From contig NZ_CP157875.1 in the NCBI RefSeq assembly GCF_040215105.1, forward strand, positions 3,587,501-3,651,500: a stretch of DNA of 64,000 nt, written 5' to 3'. A model generated the notes under the pieces. It saw nothing but the letters and a program-made list of their open reading frames with translations. It had not been told where the DNA came from and ran no database searches. Source of the stretch: Aeromonas veronii. GTDB lineage: Bacteria; Pseudomonadota; Gammaproteobacteria; Enterobacterales; Aeromonadaceae. This document shows, in pieces, positions 8,550 to 16,720 of the stretch. The position numbers and the translations under genes were made by a program. Every line of letters begins with the position of its first letter. Position 1 is the stretch's first letter.

Positions 8550-9904
8550 TGCACCCGCTCATCGCCCTTGAGGCCGATGGCGAACTGTTGCAGATAGGCA
8601 TTCGGGTGACGGCCGTCGTAGATGAGGCCATCGATGAAGCCATCCTGAGGGCCCCGATAACCCTGCTCGCTGGCAAAATCGGGGAAATCCTGCGCCTTGA
8701 ACTTGCCCTCGGCGATCAGTTCTTCGGCCGCCTGACGGTAGATCTCCGGGCGATAGACGGCCTTCGCCACCTGCTCGAACCAGGTATCAGGCTGCGCCTC
8801 GGGGATCTGGCCCCAGCGCCGCATCTGGGTCAGATACCAGATGGCGTCCGAGTAGTAGGGATAGGTGGCGTGATGACGAAAGAAGACGTTGAAATCCGGC
8901 AACTGGCGCACATCCCCCTTGCCATATTCGAAGGTGCCGGTCATGGAGTTGGCGATCACCCCCTCATCCGCCCCCACGTATTCCGGTTTCGCCAGCAGTT
9001 TGGCCGCCTCGCGCCGGTTGGCATTCTGTTCGGCATCCAGCCACCAGGCCGCCCGCAGCAACGCCTTCACCAAGCGGATATGGCTGTTGGGATGACGTTC
9101 CGCCCACTGACGGGTGACCCCAAACACCTTCTCCGGATTGTTGCGCCAGATCTCGAGATCGGTGATGACGGGCACTCCTATCCCCTTGGCCACCGCCTGC
9201 TGGTTCCAGGGCTCTCCCACGCTGTAACCGGCGATGGTGCCCGCCTCCAGGGTCGCGGGCATCTGGGGCGGCGGGGTGACCGACAGCAGCACATCGGCCT
9301 GACGCTGGCCCGAGTTGTCCCCCTGCAGGGGGGCATAGAAGCCGGGGTTCAGCCCACCGGCTGCCAGCCAGTACCTGAGTTCGTAGTTGTGGGGGGAGAC
9401 GGGAAACACCATCCCCATGTTGAACGGCTTGCCCGCCTGTCGGTATTGCTCCACCACGGGCTTGAGGGTGGCGGCACTGACCGGCGCCGGCACCTGGCCC
9501 GCCACCGCTTTGGGCAGCTGGGTGGCCATGGCGGCCCACACCGGATTGGCGACCGTGATGGCATTGCCGTTGAGATCCATGGCAAAGGCCGTCACCAGCT
9601 CGGCCTTGGTGCCAATGCCGATATGCGCCGCCAGGGGCTGGCCCGCCAGCATCTGGGCGCCATCCAGCTCGCCATCGATCACCCTGTCCAGCAGGATCTT
9701 CCAGTTCGCCTGAGCCTCCAGGGTGACGTAGAGCCCCTCGTCTTCGAAGTAGCCACGCTCATAGGCCACCGCGAGCGGCGCCATGTCGGTCAGCTTGATG
9801 AAGCCGAGCCGGATCTCCTCCTGCTCGGGTGCCCCTACCTTCGCCAGCACCGGCAGCGACAGCATCGCCAACAACAGGCCCGCGCATCCTTGTCTCTTGT
9901 TCAT
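8546..9904 (-). CDS. nrtA: Nitrate ABC transporter substrate-binding protein
   Basis: A 452-residue NrtA/NasF-type periplasmic nitrate-binding protein. A signal peptide (MNKRQGCAGLLLAMLSLPVLA) precedes the mature protein, which opens with the family segment IRLGFIKLTDMAPLAVAYE. It presents nitrate to NrtB. It is the first gene after a leader with an intrinsic terminator, so its expression probably needs antitermination by NasT. NasS, the cytoplasmic nitrate sensor of NasS-NasT systems, is a relative, but this protein has an export signal and so is not an obvious NasS. Confidence 0.92.
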   Translation of the reverse strand: MNKRQGCAGLLLAMLSLPVLAKVGAPEQEEIRLGFIKLTDMAPLAVAYERGYFEDEGLYVTLEAQANWKILLDRVIDGELDGAQMLAGQPLAAHIGIGTKAELVTAFAMDLNGNAITVANPVWAAMATQLPKAVAGQVPAPVSAATLKPVVEQYRQAGKPFNMGMVFPVSPHNYELRYWLAAGGLNPGFYAPLQGDNSGQRQADVLLSVTPPPQMPATLEAGTIAGYSVGEPWNQQAVAKGIGVPVITDLEIWRNNPEKVFGVTRQWAERHPNSHIRLVKALLRAAWWLDAEQNANRREAAKLLAKPEYVGADEGVIANSMTGTFEYGKGDVRQLPDFNVFFRHHATYPYYSDAIWYLTQMRRWGQIPEAQPDTWFEQVAKAVYRPEIYRQAAEELIAEGKFKAQDFPDFASEQGYRGPQDGFIDGLIYDGRHPNAYLQQFAIGLKGDERVQ

Positions 9905-10200
9905 TCGATTCCCTCGCTCGGTTCACTGTTCCGGGCGATCGCAATGGGGCCTCGTTGCCGCACGGCGACCAAAAAAAAGCCCCACCGATCCGGGATCGGT
10001 GAGGCTTCTTTGCCCTGCTGCGGAGGAGGGGAACTGACCCATCCCCCGCTTGTTTGTTCACAGTCTCAGTGATTCATTTTTCATGCCAATCTGCTCGATG
10101 CCCAGCGGGCACGGGGTTTCTCGTTATGATGGTGCCTCTCCTCCCCTATTTGCGCCTTGTTGAGGCACGCTTGCACCAAAGTGGCGTTTGCTGCCCCCAT
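9905..10200 (-). promoter_or_regulatory. Leader region between nasT and nrtA
   Basis: A 296-base untranslated stretch with the terminator at 9971-10007. Upstream in the RNA lie two small stem-loops: GCCC-GCT-GGGC around 10100-10110, and TCAC...GTGA at 10058-10072. The arrangement of small hairpins ahead of an intrinsic terminator fits an ANTAR target leader. I could not match both hexanucleotide loops of the published consensus by eye, so the RNA-binding site is inferred. Confidence 0.55.
9971..10007 (-). terminator. Leader attenuator upstream of nrtA
   Basis: On the minus strand, AAGCCTCACCGATCC pairs with GGATCGGTGGGGCTT and is followed by a run of eight T. It is a strong rho-independent terminator about 65 bases before the nrtA start, inside the transcription unit and not at its end. 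In Klebsiella the nasF leader has the same layout and is antiterminated by NasR. Confidence 0.85.
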
Positions 10201-10785
10201 TCAACCGGGCAACGCCAGCAGCAGTTGCCGGGCCAGCTCCCCCAGGCTCAGATGGCGGCTCATGGCGGTGCTGCGCATCAGTCGATAAGCCTGCTCCTCG
10301 TCCAGCCCCTGATGACGCATCAGCCGCCCCTTGGCCTGCTCGATGAGGCGCCGCTCCACCAGCTTCTGGCGCAGTTCACTCTCGGTCCGGGCCAGCGCCT
10401 GCACCACGGCCAGCTGGCTGCGGGCGAGGCGCAGCCACTGTTCCACCGGCTCGCGTTCGCCGCAGCCGTGGGGTACCAGCAGCACCCCTTGCTGCAGCAG
10501 CGACATCTGCTGCTCGCTCCCGATCCGCTCGCAAAACAGCAGCCGGGGCAGCCCGACCCGAAGGGAGAGGCCGAGCCTCACTTCCGCCTCGAAACGACGA
10601 CAGCTGATGAGCAGAGCATCCCCCTCCACATCCGGGCTCAGCAACTGGCGAGTGTCGAGGATCCTGGGCTGATGGCCATAGTGGCTGACCAGCAGGGCCA
10701 GGCGATTGGCCTGGCCCGGATCATCGGCGTGGATCAGCAGGCAGGAAGGGGGGCCGGTGCGGCTCCCCGTGGACATTGTGGTCAT
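10201..10785 (-). CDS. nasT: ANTAR-domain response regulator / antiterminator, NasT-like
   Basis: A 194-residue cytoplasmic regulator. The N-terminal two-thirds resembles a degenerate receiver domain (SCLLIHADDPGQANRLALL). The C-terminal 60 residues form an ANTAR RNA-binding domain (ERRLIEQAKGRLMRHQGLDE, QAYRLMRSTAM). ANTAR proteins prevent termination at leader hairpins. The start at 10785 is preceded by AAGGAG; the longer reading adds nine residues without a good ribosome site. It lies between cobA and nrtA inside the cluster it probably controls. It lacks the NIT sensor domain of Klebsiella NasR, and no NasS gene is visible nearby. Confidence 0.85.
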   Translation of the reverse strand: MTTMSTGSRTGPPSCLLIHADDPGQANRLALLVSHYGHQPRILDTRQLLSPDVEGDALLISCRRFEAEVRLGLSLRVGLPRLLFCERIGSEQQMSLLQQGVLLVPHGCGEREPVEQWLRLARSQLAVVQALARTESELRQKLVERRLIEQAKGRLMRHQGLDEEQAYRLMRSTAMSRHLSLGELARQLLLALPG

Positions 10786-10911
10786 GGCGCTCCTTGCCAA
10801 TGGCGATTGCATCCCGTTTCGCCGAAAAGACGCAACATGAGAGCCAACTGTTTGAATCTACCCCTTTTTTATTCCTCCAGAGGTAGTGGAGGTAGAGAGC
10901 CTGCCGGCCAC

Positions 10912-11670
10912 TCAGGCGACCCGTTCCATGGCCTGCCCCAGCAGGTTGTCCAGCTCGGACCGCAGGCGTACCACCTCCCCCATCATGATGAGCACCGGGC
11001 TCTGGCCGAGCAGAGACTCAGCCGCCAGCGCCAGGGCATCCAGCCGGGTCTCCACCACTTGCTGCCAGGGGCTGCACCCGGCCACCACCAGGGCCACCGG
11101 CAGATCAAGGGGAGCACCGGCCGCCAATAATCCCCGGCGGATCCTGTCCGCCCGCTCCAGTCCCATGTAGAACACCAGGGTATGGCCGCTGCGTGCCAGC
11201 GCCTGCCAGCCCTGATAGTCTTCCTCCTCCATCAGGTGGCCGGTGATCAGGGTCAGCGAACGGGCCACCCCCCTGTGGGTCAAGGGAATGGCGGCACTGG
11301 CGGCGCAGCCCAGGGCGGCCGTGATGCCGGGCACCAGTTCGGCTTGGATGCCGTGACGGGCCAGGTGCAGCGCTTCTTCTCCGCCACGACCAAACACCAG
11401 GGGATCCCCCCCCTTGAGTCGCACCACCCGCTTGCCGGTACGGGCCAGCGCCAACAGCAGGGCATTGATCTGACTCTGGCTCGGGCTCGGCTCACCACAG
11501 CGCTTGCCCACGTCGAAACGGGCGGCCCCCTTGGGAATGCAGGCCAGGATCTCTTCGCCCACCAGGCGGTCGTAGACCACCACCTCGGCGGCCTCGATGC
11601 GCCGCAAGGCGCGCAAGGTCAGCAGCTCCACAGGGCCGGGGCCGGCCCCCACCAGGCTGATATGGCTCAT
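10912..11670 (-). CDS. cobA: Uroporphyrinogen-III C-methyltransferase
   Basis: A 252-residue SUMT that adds two methyl groups from S-adenosylmethionine to uroporphyrinogen III, giving precorrin-2, the precursor of sirohaem. The family motifs are present: VGAGPGPVELLTLRAL at the N-terminus, VVRLKGGDPLVFGRGGEE, and the proline/threonine-rich IPLTHRGVARSLTLITGH. It is a stand-alone methyltransferase without the CysG oxidase/ferrochelatase half. It sits between nasA and nasT, matching the sirohaem demand of NirB. Confidence 0.93.
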   Translation of the reverse strand: MSHISLVGAGPGPVELLTLRALRRIEAAEVVVYDRLVGEEILACIPKGAARFDVGKRCGEPSPSQSQINALLLALARTGKRVVRLKGGDPLVFGRGGEEALHLARHGIQAELVPGITAALGCAASAAIPLTHRGVARSLTLITGHLMEEEDYQGWQALARSGHTLVFYMGLERADRIRRGLLAAGAPLDLPVALVVAGCSPWQQVVETRLDALALAAESLLGQSPVLIMMGEVVRLRSELDNLLGQAMERVA

Positions 11671-11698
11671 CTCACTCTCCTCGTGTTGATAGCCGCCC

Positions 11699-14329
11699 TC
11701 AGGCGGAGGCGATGTAAACGTGTTTGATCAGCAGCTTGTCGATTTCGGGCAGGCAGGTGCCGCAGTTGCTGCCACAGCCAAGCAGGGCTTGCAGCCCCGC
11801 CAGCTCGCTCACCCCCTGCCGGGTGATCGCATCGACGATGCGTTGCTCCGACACCCGCAGGCAGGAGCAGACCAGCCGGCTCTCCCCCAGCAGAGCCGCG
11901 CTCAGGGTCTGACTCAGCGCCCCCCCTTGCAGGGGGACCCCCAGCAGACTGGCCAGCAGTTCGGTTTTCAGATCCGGGTACTTCTCCCCCACCATCAGCA
12001 AGCCAACGATGCGCCCCTGCTGGAGCGACACCGCGCACCAGCCCTGGGCCAGGGGCAACCTCAGCCAGTGGCCAGCCTGGGCCAGCCGTTGCCAGAGTGC
12101 CTCCTGGGGCTCAGACCAGGAGGCCAGCAGGGTGCAATGCCCCTCTGGCAGGGGGCGACTCGCCCACCAGTCCATCGGTTCACGCCATGGCTGAGAACCT
12201 ATCCAGAGCCCCTGCCAACGGGTCGGCTGGGGTTCCGCCCATACCCGCCCCTGTTTGAACATGGGCTGGCCAGAGAGCGGATCGACCACGGCGGGGAGGA
12301 GGCGGTTGACCGCCCCCTGGCTGCACTGGCTGTCGGTCCAGTGCATGGGCAGGAAGGCTTCCCCCTCCCGCAGCCCCTCATCCAGTCCGACGCGCAGTCG
12401 CGCCTCTCCCGATGTATTGTGCAGCCGCACCAGATCCCCCTCCTTGAGTCCCAACGCCAGCAGGCTGGCCGCCCCCATCCTCACCCTGGGCCAGGGCTCG
12501 GCCTCCTGCAGGCGGGGCACGTGGCCGGTACGGGTCATGGTGTGCCACTGATCCCGCAGCCGCCCCGAGTTGAGCAGCAAAGAGAGTGCCCCCCCTTGCG
12601 GCAAGGCCGTCAGGGCCACGGATGAGGGGAACTGCTGGTGCAGTGGTAACAACCTGGCCCGCCCATCTGCCGTGGCGAAGCGGCCATCCTCGAACAGGCG
12701 GGCGCGCCCCTGCGGCCAGCGGTCGTTGATGGGCCAGCGAAGGGGGGTCAGCGCCTCAAATTCGGCCCGTGACAACTGCGCCAGCCCGGAGATGTCGAAC
12801 TGACGCTCCCCCTCGTTCTCGAAGCCGGAGAGCGCCGCATGCTCGCAGAAGATCGCGTGCTCATGGTCGTAGGCAAACGCCGCACCGAAGCCGAGGCGGC
12901 GGGCGAGCTGGGTCAGCGCCCACCAGTCCTGCCTCACCTCGCCCGGCATGGGCAGGAAGGCACGCTGGCGGCTGATGGTACGTTCGGAATTGGTGACGGT
13001 GCCGCCCTTCTCCCCCCAGGCGGCGGCAGGGAGCAGCAGATGGGCCAGTCGCGCCGTGTCGGTGTTGGCCGTCACCTCGGAGACCACCAGCAGCTCGCAG
13101 CTGGCCAGGGCCTCCCGTACCCGGTTGCCGTCGGGCAGGGAGACGGCCGGGTTGGTGCCGAGCACCCAGAGCGCGCGGATCTCCCCCCGATGTACAGCTT
13201 CGAACAACTCGACCGCCTTGTAACCGGGCCCCCGCACTATGGTCGGACTCTGCCAGAAGCGTTGCACCCGATCGCACTCGACCTCTGTGAATCCCATGTG
13301 GGCCGCCAGCTGGGTCGCCAATCCCCCCACCTCGCGCCCGCCCATGGCATTGGGTTGACCCGTCATGGAGAAGGGCGCCGCCCCCGGCTTGCCGATGCGC
13401 CCGCACAGCAGGTGTGCATTGATGATGGCATTGGCCTTGTCCACCCCCTGATTGGACTGATTGATCCCCTGGCAAAACAGGGTGACGGTGCGCGGGGTGC
13501 GTGCGAACAGGCGATAGAAGCCGAGCAGATCGCTCTGGGATAGGTCGCAACTCCTGGCGACCGCCTCCAGCTGCCACTCGGGGGAGTCCAGTTCGGCCGC
13601 CAATTCTGCAAAGCCGCTGACGTGACTCGCCACGTACTCCTTGTCCCAGCCATCGTGGTCGAGCAGGTAACGACAGAGCCCGTTCCAGAGCGCCACATCG
13701 CTGCCGGGTTTGAGCGCCAGGTGCAGATCTCCCTGCTCCGCCGTCATGGTGCGGCGCGGATCCAGCACCACCAGCTTGAGTTCTGGTCGCCGCACCCTGG
13801 CCTGTTGCAGACGGCGAAACAGCACGGGGTGGGTCCAGGCGGTATTGGCCCCGGTGAGGATCACCAGATCCGCCAACTCCAGATCCTCATAACAGGCGGG
13901 CACCAGATCCTCGCCGAAGGCCCGCTGGTGGGCCACCACCGCGGATGACATGCAGAGCCGGGAGTTGGTGTCCACATGGGCGCTGCCGATAAACCCCTTC
14001 ATCAGCTTGTTGGCGACGTAGTAATCCTCCGTGGTGAGCTGACCCGACAGATAGATGCCGATGGCGTCTGGCCCGGACTCCGCGAGGATCCGGGTCAGAC
14101 GCTCGGCGAGGGTATCGAGCGCCTCGTCCCAACTGACCCGCTTGCCCTGCCAGCGCGGGTAGAGCAGGCGATCAGGAAAGTCCAGACTCTCCAAGAGGCT
14201 GGCCCCCTTGACGCACAGGGCACCGCCATTGGCGGGGTGCTGCTCGTCCCCCGTCAATTGCCATCCTTCTCCCTCCCGGTTCAACCGGATGCCGCATCCC
14301 ACTCCACAGTAGGCACAGGTGGTTTTCAT
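11699..14329 (-). CDS. nasA: Assimilatory nitrate reductase catalytic subunit
   Basis: An 876-residue cytoplasmic molybdopterin oxidoreductase reducing nitrate to nitrite. The N-terminal [4Fe-4S] ligands are C5, C8, C12 and C39 (CAYCGVGC, LCVKG). The molybdopterin-binding regions follow, and a C-terminal BFD-like [2Fe-2S] domain (LVCSCLRVSE, CGSNCGTCLPE) occupies the last 60 residues, as in Klebsiella NasA. The start at 14329 (MKTTCAYC) has AAGGG upstream; the open frame runs 99 codons further but through the leader terminator. First gene of the nitrate cluster. Confidence 0.94.
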   Translation of the reverse strand: MKTTCAYCGVGCGIRLNREGEGWQLTGDEQHPANGGALCVKGASLLESLDFPDRLLYPRWQGKRVSWDEALDTLAERLTRILAESGPDAIGIYLSGQLTTEDYYVANKLMKGFIGSAHVDTNSRLCMSSAVVAHQRAFGEDLVPACYEDLELADLVILTGANTAWTHPVLFRRLQQARVRRPELKLVVLDPRRTMTAEQGDLHLALKPGSDVALWNGLCRYLLDHDGWDKEYVASHVSGFAELAAELDSPEWQLEAVARSCDLSQSDLLGFYRLFARTPRTVTLFCQGINQSNQGVDKANAIINAHLLCGRIGKPGAAPFSMTGQPNAMGGREVGGLATQLAAHMGFTEVECDRVQRFWQSPTIVRGPGYKAVELFEAVHRGEIRALWVLGTNPAVSLPDGNRVREALASCELLVVSEVTANTDTARLAHLLLPAAAWGEKGGTVTNSERTISRQRAFLPMPGEVRQDWWALTQLARRLGFGAAFAYDHEHAIFCEHAALSGFENEGERQFDISGLAQLSRAEFEALTPLRWPINDRWPQGRARLFEDGRFATADGRARLLPLHQQFPSSVALTALPQGGALSLLLNSGRLRDQWHTMTRTGHVPRLQEAEPWPRVRMGAASLLALGLKEGDLVRLHNTSGEARLRVGLDEGLREGEAFLPMHWTDSQCSQGAVNRLLPAVVDPLSGQPMFKQGRVWAEPQPTRWQGLWIGSQPWREPMDWWASRPLPEGHCTLLASWSEPQEALWQRLAQAGHWLRLPLAQGWCAVSLQQGRIVGLLMVGEKYPDLKTELLASLLGVPLQGGALSQTLSAALLGESRLVCSCLRVSEQRIVDAITRQGVSELAGLQALLGCGSNCGTCLPEIDKLLIKHVYIASA

Positions 14330-14382
14330 TCCCTTGCTCCTTGTCACCGGGCTGCCCGGCTGCCGCCTCACCGTGCCAAATG

Positions 14383-14421
14383 AAAAAGGCGCCCGCCCCC
14401 CCCCAGGGGGACGGACGCCTT
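14383..14421 (-). terminator. Leader attenuator upstream of nasA
   Basis: On the minus strand AAAGGCG-TCCG-TCCCCC pairs with GGGGG...CGGG-CGCCTTT and runs into a T-tract. It lies about 55 bases before the nasA start with no upstream minus-strand gene to terminate, so it is a leader terminator. It is the second such element in the cluster and a likely second target of NasT. Confidence 0.8.
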
Positions 14422-14639
14422 TGTCCGGCATGGTCTCATTCATCTTGCCAGTCCATTGCAAGGCTCGCGCCAGGATCCATGACGCGGCCCGCCCGCTGCC
14501 GGGGGATGGTGGCGCCCACTCCTGATCCGGCAAGGTGCAACTGCCCCCGAATGGGGCCCCGGAGCACGAGCATGGCCACCGATGGGCAAATGCCGGAGCA
14601 GGGGTATAATGCGCCCCTGCAATCACAGAGGGGTATCAG
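14422..14639. promoter_or_regulatory. Divergent promoter region: nasA leader and RNA methyltransferase promoter
   Basis: On the plus strand TATAAT at 14605-14610 gives a clear -10 for the methyltransferase gene with a weak -35. On the minus strand the region must hold the nasA promoter and leader. I see small stem-loops such as CTTGC...GCAAG but no convincing sigma-54 site. Confidence 0.5.
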
Positions 14640-15155
14640 ATGAACAACGTCGATCAGGACAACAAGGCGCAGGCGGCGCCTCTTTCGCAGGAGCCCGCGG
14701 CAGCCATCCGCTGCGCCATTGGTCTGGTCAATCCCAAGTCACCGGAGAACGTGGGGGCCGTGATGCGGGCGGCGGGTTGCTACGGGGCACAGGAGGTCTA
14801 CTACACCGGCAGTCGTTTCGAGCTGGCACGCCGTTTTGCCACCGACACCAAACAGATGGTGGAGAAGATCCCTCTGCTCGGGGTCGACAATCTGCTGGAG
14901 TTCGTTCCCGCTGGCTGTACCCCGGTGCTGGTGGATCTCATCGAGGGGGCGACCTCGCTACCGGATTATGTGCATCCCGAGCGGGCCTTCTACATCTTCG
15001 GCCCGGAGGATGGCACGCTGGAGCCCGAGCGCTTCGCGGCGGTGAAGGAGGTCATCTATGTGCCGACCCATGGCTGCATGAACCTGGCCGCCTCGGTCAA
15101 CGTCATCCTCTATGATCGGCTGGCCAAGGAGCTGAGAGCGAAACGGGAAGCCTGA
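14640..15155 (+). CDS. SpoU/TrmH-family RNA methyltransferase
   Basis: A 171-residue SPOUT-class methyltransferase that would 2'-O-methylate a tRNA or rRNA using S-adenosylmethionine. The family motifs are visible: NPKSPENVGAVMRAAGCYGA near the N-terminus (motif 1), FGPEDGTLEPE (motif 2) and CMNLAASVNVILYDRLAK at the C-terminus (motif 3, the knotted cofactor site). It is a minimal catalytic domain without an RNA-binding extension. AGAGGGGT precedes the start. It stands alone, divergent from nasA. The RNA target cannot be told from sequence. Confidence 0.85.
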   Translation: MNNVDQDNKAQAAPLSQEPAAAIRCAIGLVNPKSPENVGAVMRAAGCYGAQEVYYTGSRFELARRFATDTKQMVEKIPLLGVDNLLEFVPAGCTPVLVDLIEGATSLPDYVHPERAFYIFGPEDGTLEPERFAAVKEVIYVPTHGCMNLAASVNVILYDRLAKELRAKREA

Positions 15156-15315
15156 AACAGCCTTGATGTAACAGCATAAGAAACCAGAATTCAATCCATT
15201 ACCAAATAGATTATCTGCACACGCCTAACAGATAGAGAAAAAATCTGAAGGATTACCTAATGACAGACAGGTCATCGGTGATGAAAACGGCGGCCGGGCA
15301 ACTAGGCACAGGCCG

Positions 15316-16050
15316 TCATTTGTTCAGGCTCTGCGTCTGCGCCTTCAAAAAATCCCGGTAGTATTCATAGAGCTGGTTGCGCCTGTAGATATCCATAAGT
15401 GCGCCGGTTTTGATCAAGGATTGCATGCCGGGATCCCATAGTTGTGCCAGTTGCCGCCCTTTCTCGTTGTCGGCAAAGATGGGGTAAGTCGGCACCCAGC
15501 GCAGAAACACCCGGGTCATGTCGGGGGGAATGTCAGCCTTTGGATAGAGCACCCCGGCGGTCAGGTAGTAGCGATAGCGCCCCTTGGCCAGCAGTTGCAG
15601 CGCCATGGCATGGCTGTCTATCTCATACCAGCGCATGGGCTCGGAGATGAACTTGTCAAACGCCCAGCCTCGCAGCCAGAGCACATCCTGATCCCGAAGA
15701 CTCTGCTCCCCTTCCCAGCCAGGCAACCATTTCGTTTTCATCAGCACGGTCACGTCATCTGCCGAAGCCGGGAAGCGGGGTTGATGCACTCCGTCCACCT
15801 CCTCCTGGTAGACCCCCATCGCCATGTCCCCCCCCTTCTGCGCCACCACCGCCAGCGCCCGCTTGTAGGGCACGATGTGCGGATGAATACCGTAGCCGGC
15901 GGGTTTATAGATGGCGCGCACTATGTCCAGATAGACGCCGTGACCATCTGCCTGACAGAAACCGGGCCAGTCATCGCAATAGACATGTATGGTGTCGGCC
16001 CGGACGGGCCAGATAAGCAGTAGGCTGCACAACAAGATAGCACGGAGCAT
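15316..16050 (-). CDS. Periplasmic substrate-binding-like protein (SBP_bac_3 type)
   Basis: A 244-residue exported protein. A signal peptide (MLRAILLCSLLLIWPVRA) precedes a mature domain opening TIHVYCDDWPGFC, resembling family 3 solute-binding proteins that lack a cognate transporter. The start at 16050 is favoured because it begins at the signal peptide and has AAGGAA upstream. It is not next to ABC permease or sensor kinase genes, so whether it binds amino acids, or anything, is unknown. Many such orphans occur in Aeromonas, Vibrio and Shewanella. Confidence 0.7.
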   Translation of the reverse strand: MLRAILLCSLLLIWPVRADTIHVYCDDWPGFCQADGHGVYLDIVRAIYKPAGYGIHPHIVPYKRALAVVAQKGGDMAMGVYQEEVDGVHQPRFPASADDVTVLMKTKWLPGWEGEQSLRDQDVLWLRGWAFDKFISEPMRWYEIDSHAMALQLLAKGRYRYYLTAGVLYPKADIPPDMTRVFLRWVPTYPIFADNEKGRQLAQLWDPGMQSLIKTGALMDIYRRNQLYEYYRDFLKAQTQSLNK

Positions 16051-16150
16051 GTACCTGTATTTCCTTGGAGATGACGCTGTTGGCCGTCTGTTCACGCCTT
16101 AACACAGCATAGGAAGTTCTCGCATCGGCTCCCATCTTTTCCCGGTTTTG

Positions 16151-16236
16151 CGAGCGAGTCGTGAGTTATTACCACCTAAAGAGGTAGTATGGATCACAAG
16201 ATTCATTAGTGACCCAACCAGAAGAGGAGCCACATC
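16151..16236 (+). promoter_or_regulatory. Upstream region of the universal stress gene with inverted repeat
   Basis: ACCACCT-AAAG-AGGTAGT, at about 16171-16188, is a near-perfect inverted repeat (one mismatch) about 50 bases before the start. AGAAGAGGAG supplies the ribosome site. The repeat is a possible regulator site; I cannot assign it. Confidence 0.35.
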
Positions 16237-16665
16237 ATGCCATCCATCAAATCGCTACTCTGCCCCGTCGACTTCTCCGAGATGTCCAAGGCCGTGCTCG
16301 ACTATGCGGTCTTCATGGCCCAGACCCATCAGGCCGAGCTCAAGCTGATCCACGTGGTGGACCAACTGCACGGTTTCGACAGCTACAAGATCCTGCACAT
16401 GACCGCCATCGAGATCACCCACGAGATGGAGCGCCAGGCCAAGAGCCAACTCAAGGAGCTGGTTGCCACCCTGCCCATCCCCGCCACCTTCGAAGTGCGC
16501 TTCGGCCGTGCCGCCGACGAGATAGTGCAGCAGGCGAAGGAGGACAAGGTGAATATGGTGATCATGGGCAGCCACGGGCGCTCCGGCATCAGCCACCTGC
16601 TGGTCGGCAGTGTCGCCGAATCCGTGGTACGCCACGCCCCCTGCCCGGTGCTGGTGGTGCGTTAA
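16237..16665 (+). CDS. Universal stress protein, UspA family
   Basis: A 142-residue single-domain Usp. It begins with the usual KSLLCPVDFSE strand and ends with the nucleotide-binding signature GSHGRSGISHLLVGSVAESV (G-2x-G-9x-G-S), so it is probably of the ATP-binding subclass. Monocistronic, with a ribosome site AGAGGAG and its own terminator. Usp proteins of this type are induced by growth arrest or low oxygen; the precise role is not readable here. Confidence 0.9.
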   Translation: MPSIKSLLCPVDFSEMSKAVLDYAVFMAQTHQAELKLIHVVDQLHGFDSYKILHMTAIEITHEMERQAKSQLKELVATLPIPATFEVRFGRAADEIVQQAKEDKVNMVIMGSHGRSGISHLLVGSVAESVVRHAPCPVLVVR

Positions 16666-16684
16666 CCCGCACGCCCTGCTGATG

Positions 16685-16716
16685 ACAAGGCCAGCCCAGT
16701 GCTGGCCTTGTGTTTT
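16685..16716 (+). terminator. Rho-independent terminator of the usp gene
   Basis: CAAGGCCAGC-CCAGT-GCTGGCCTTG, a perfect 10-bp stem, followed by TGTTTT, 20 bases after the stop codon. Confidence 0.85.
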
Positions 16717-16720
16717 CTGC

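Noticed and set aside
10030..10200. A sigma-54 promoter upstream of nrtA
   Set aside because: The closest candidate (TGGTGCAAGCGTGC) has the GG-GC elements one base too close, so it is not claimed.
14330..14626. Upstream extension of nasA by 99 codons
   Set aside because: It runs through the leader terminator and lacks homology-like sequence; the conserved CAYCGVGC start at 14329 has a ribosome site.
16171..16188. A NarL/NarP site upstream of the usp gene
   Set aside because: One heptamer fits (TACCTCT on the minus strand) but the partner does not keep the 7-2-7 pattern, so only an unassigned inverted repeat is reported.
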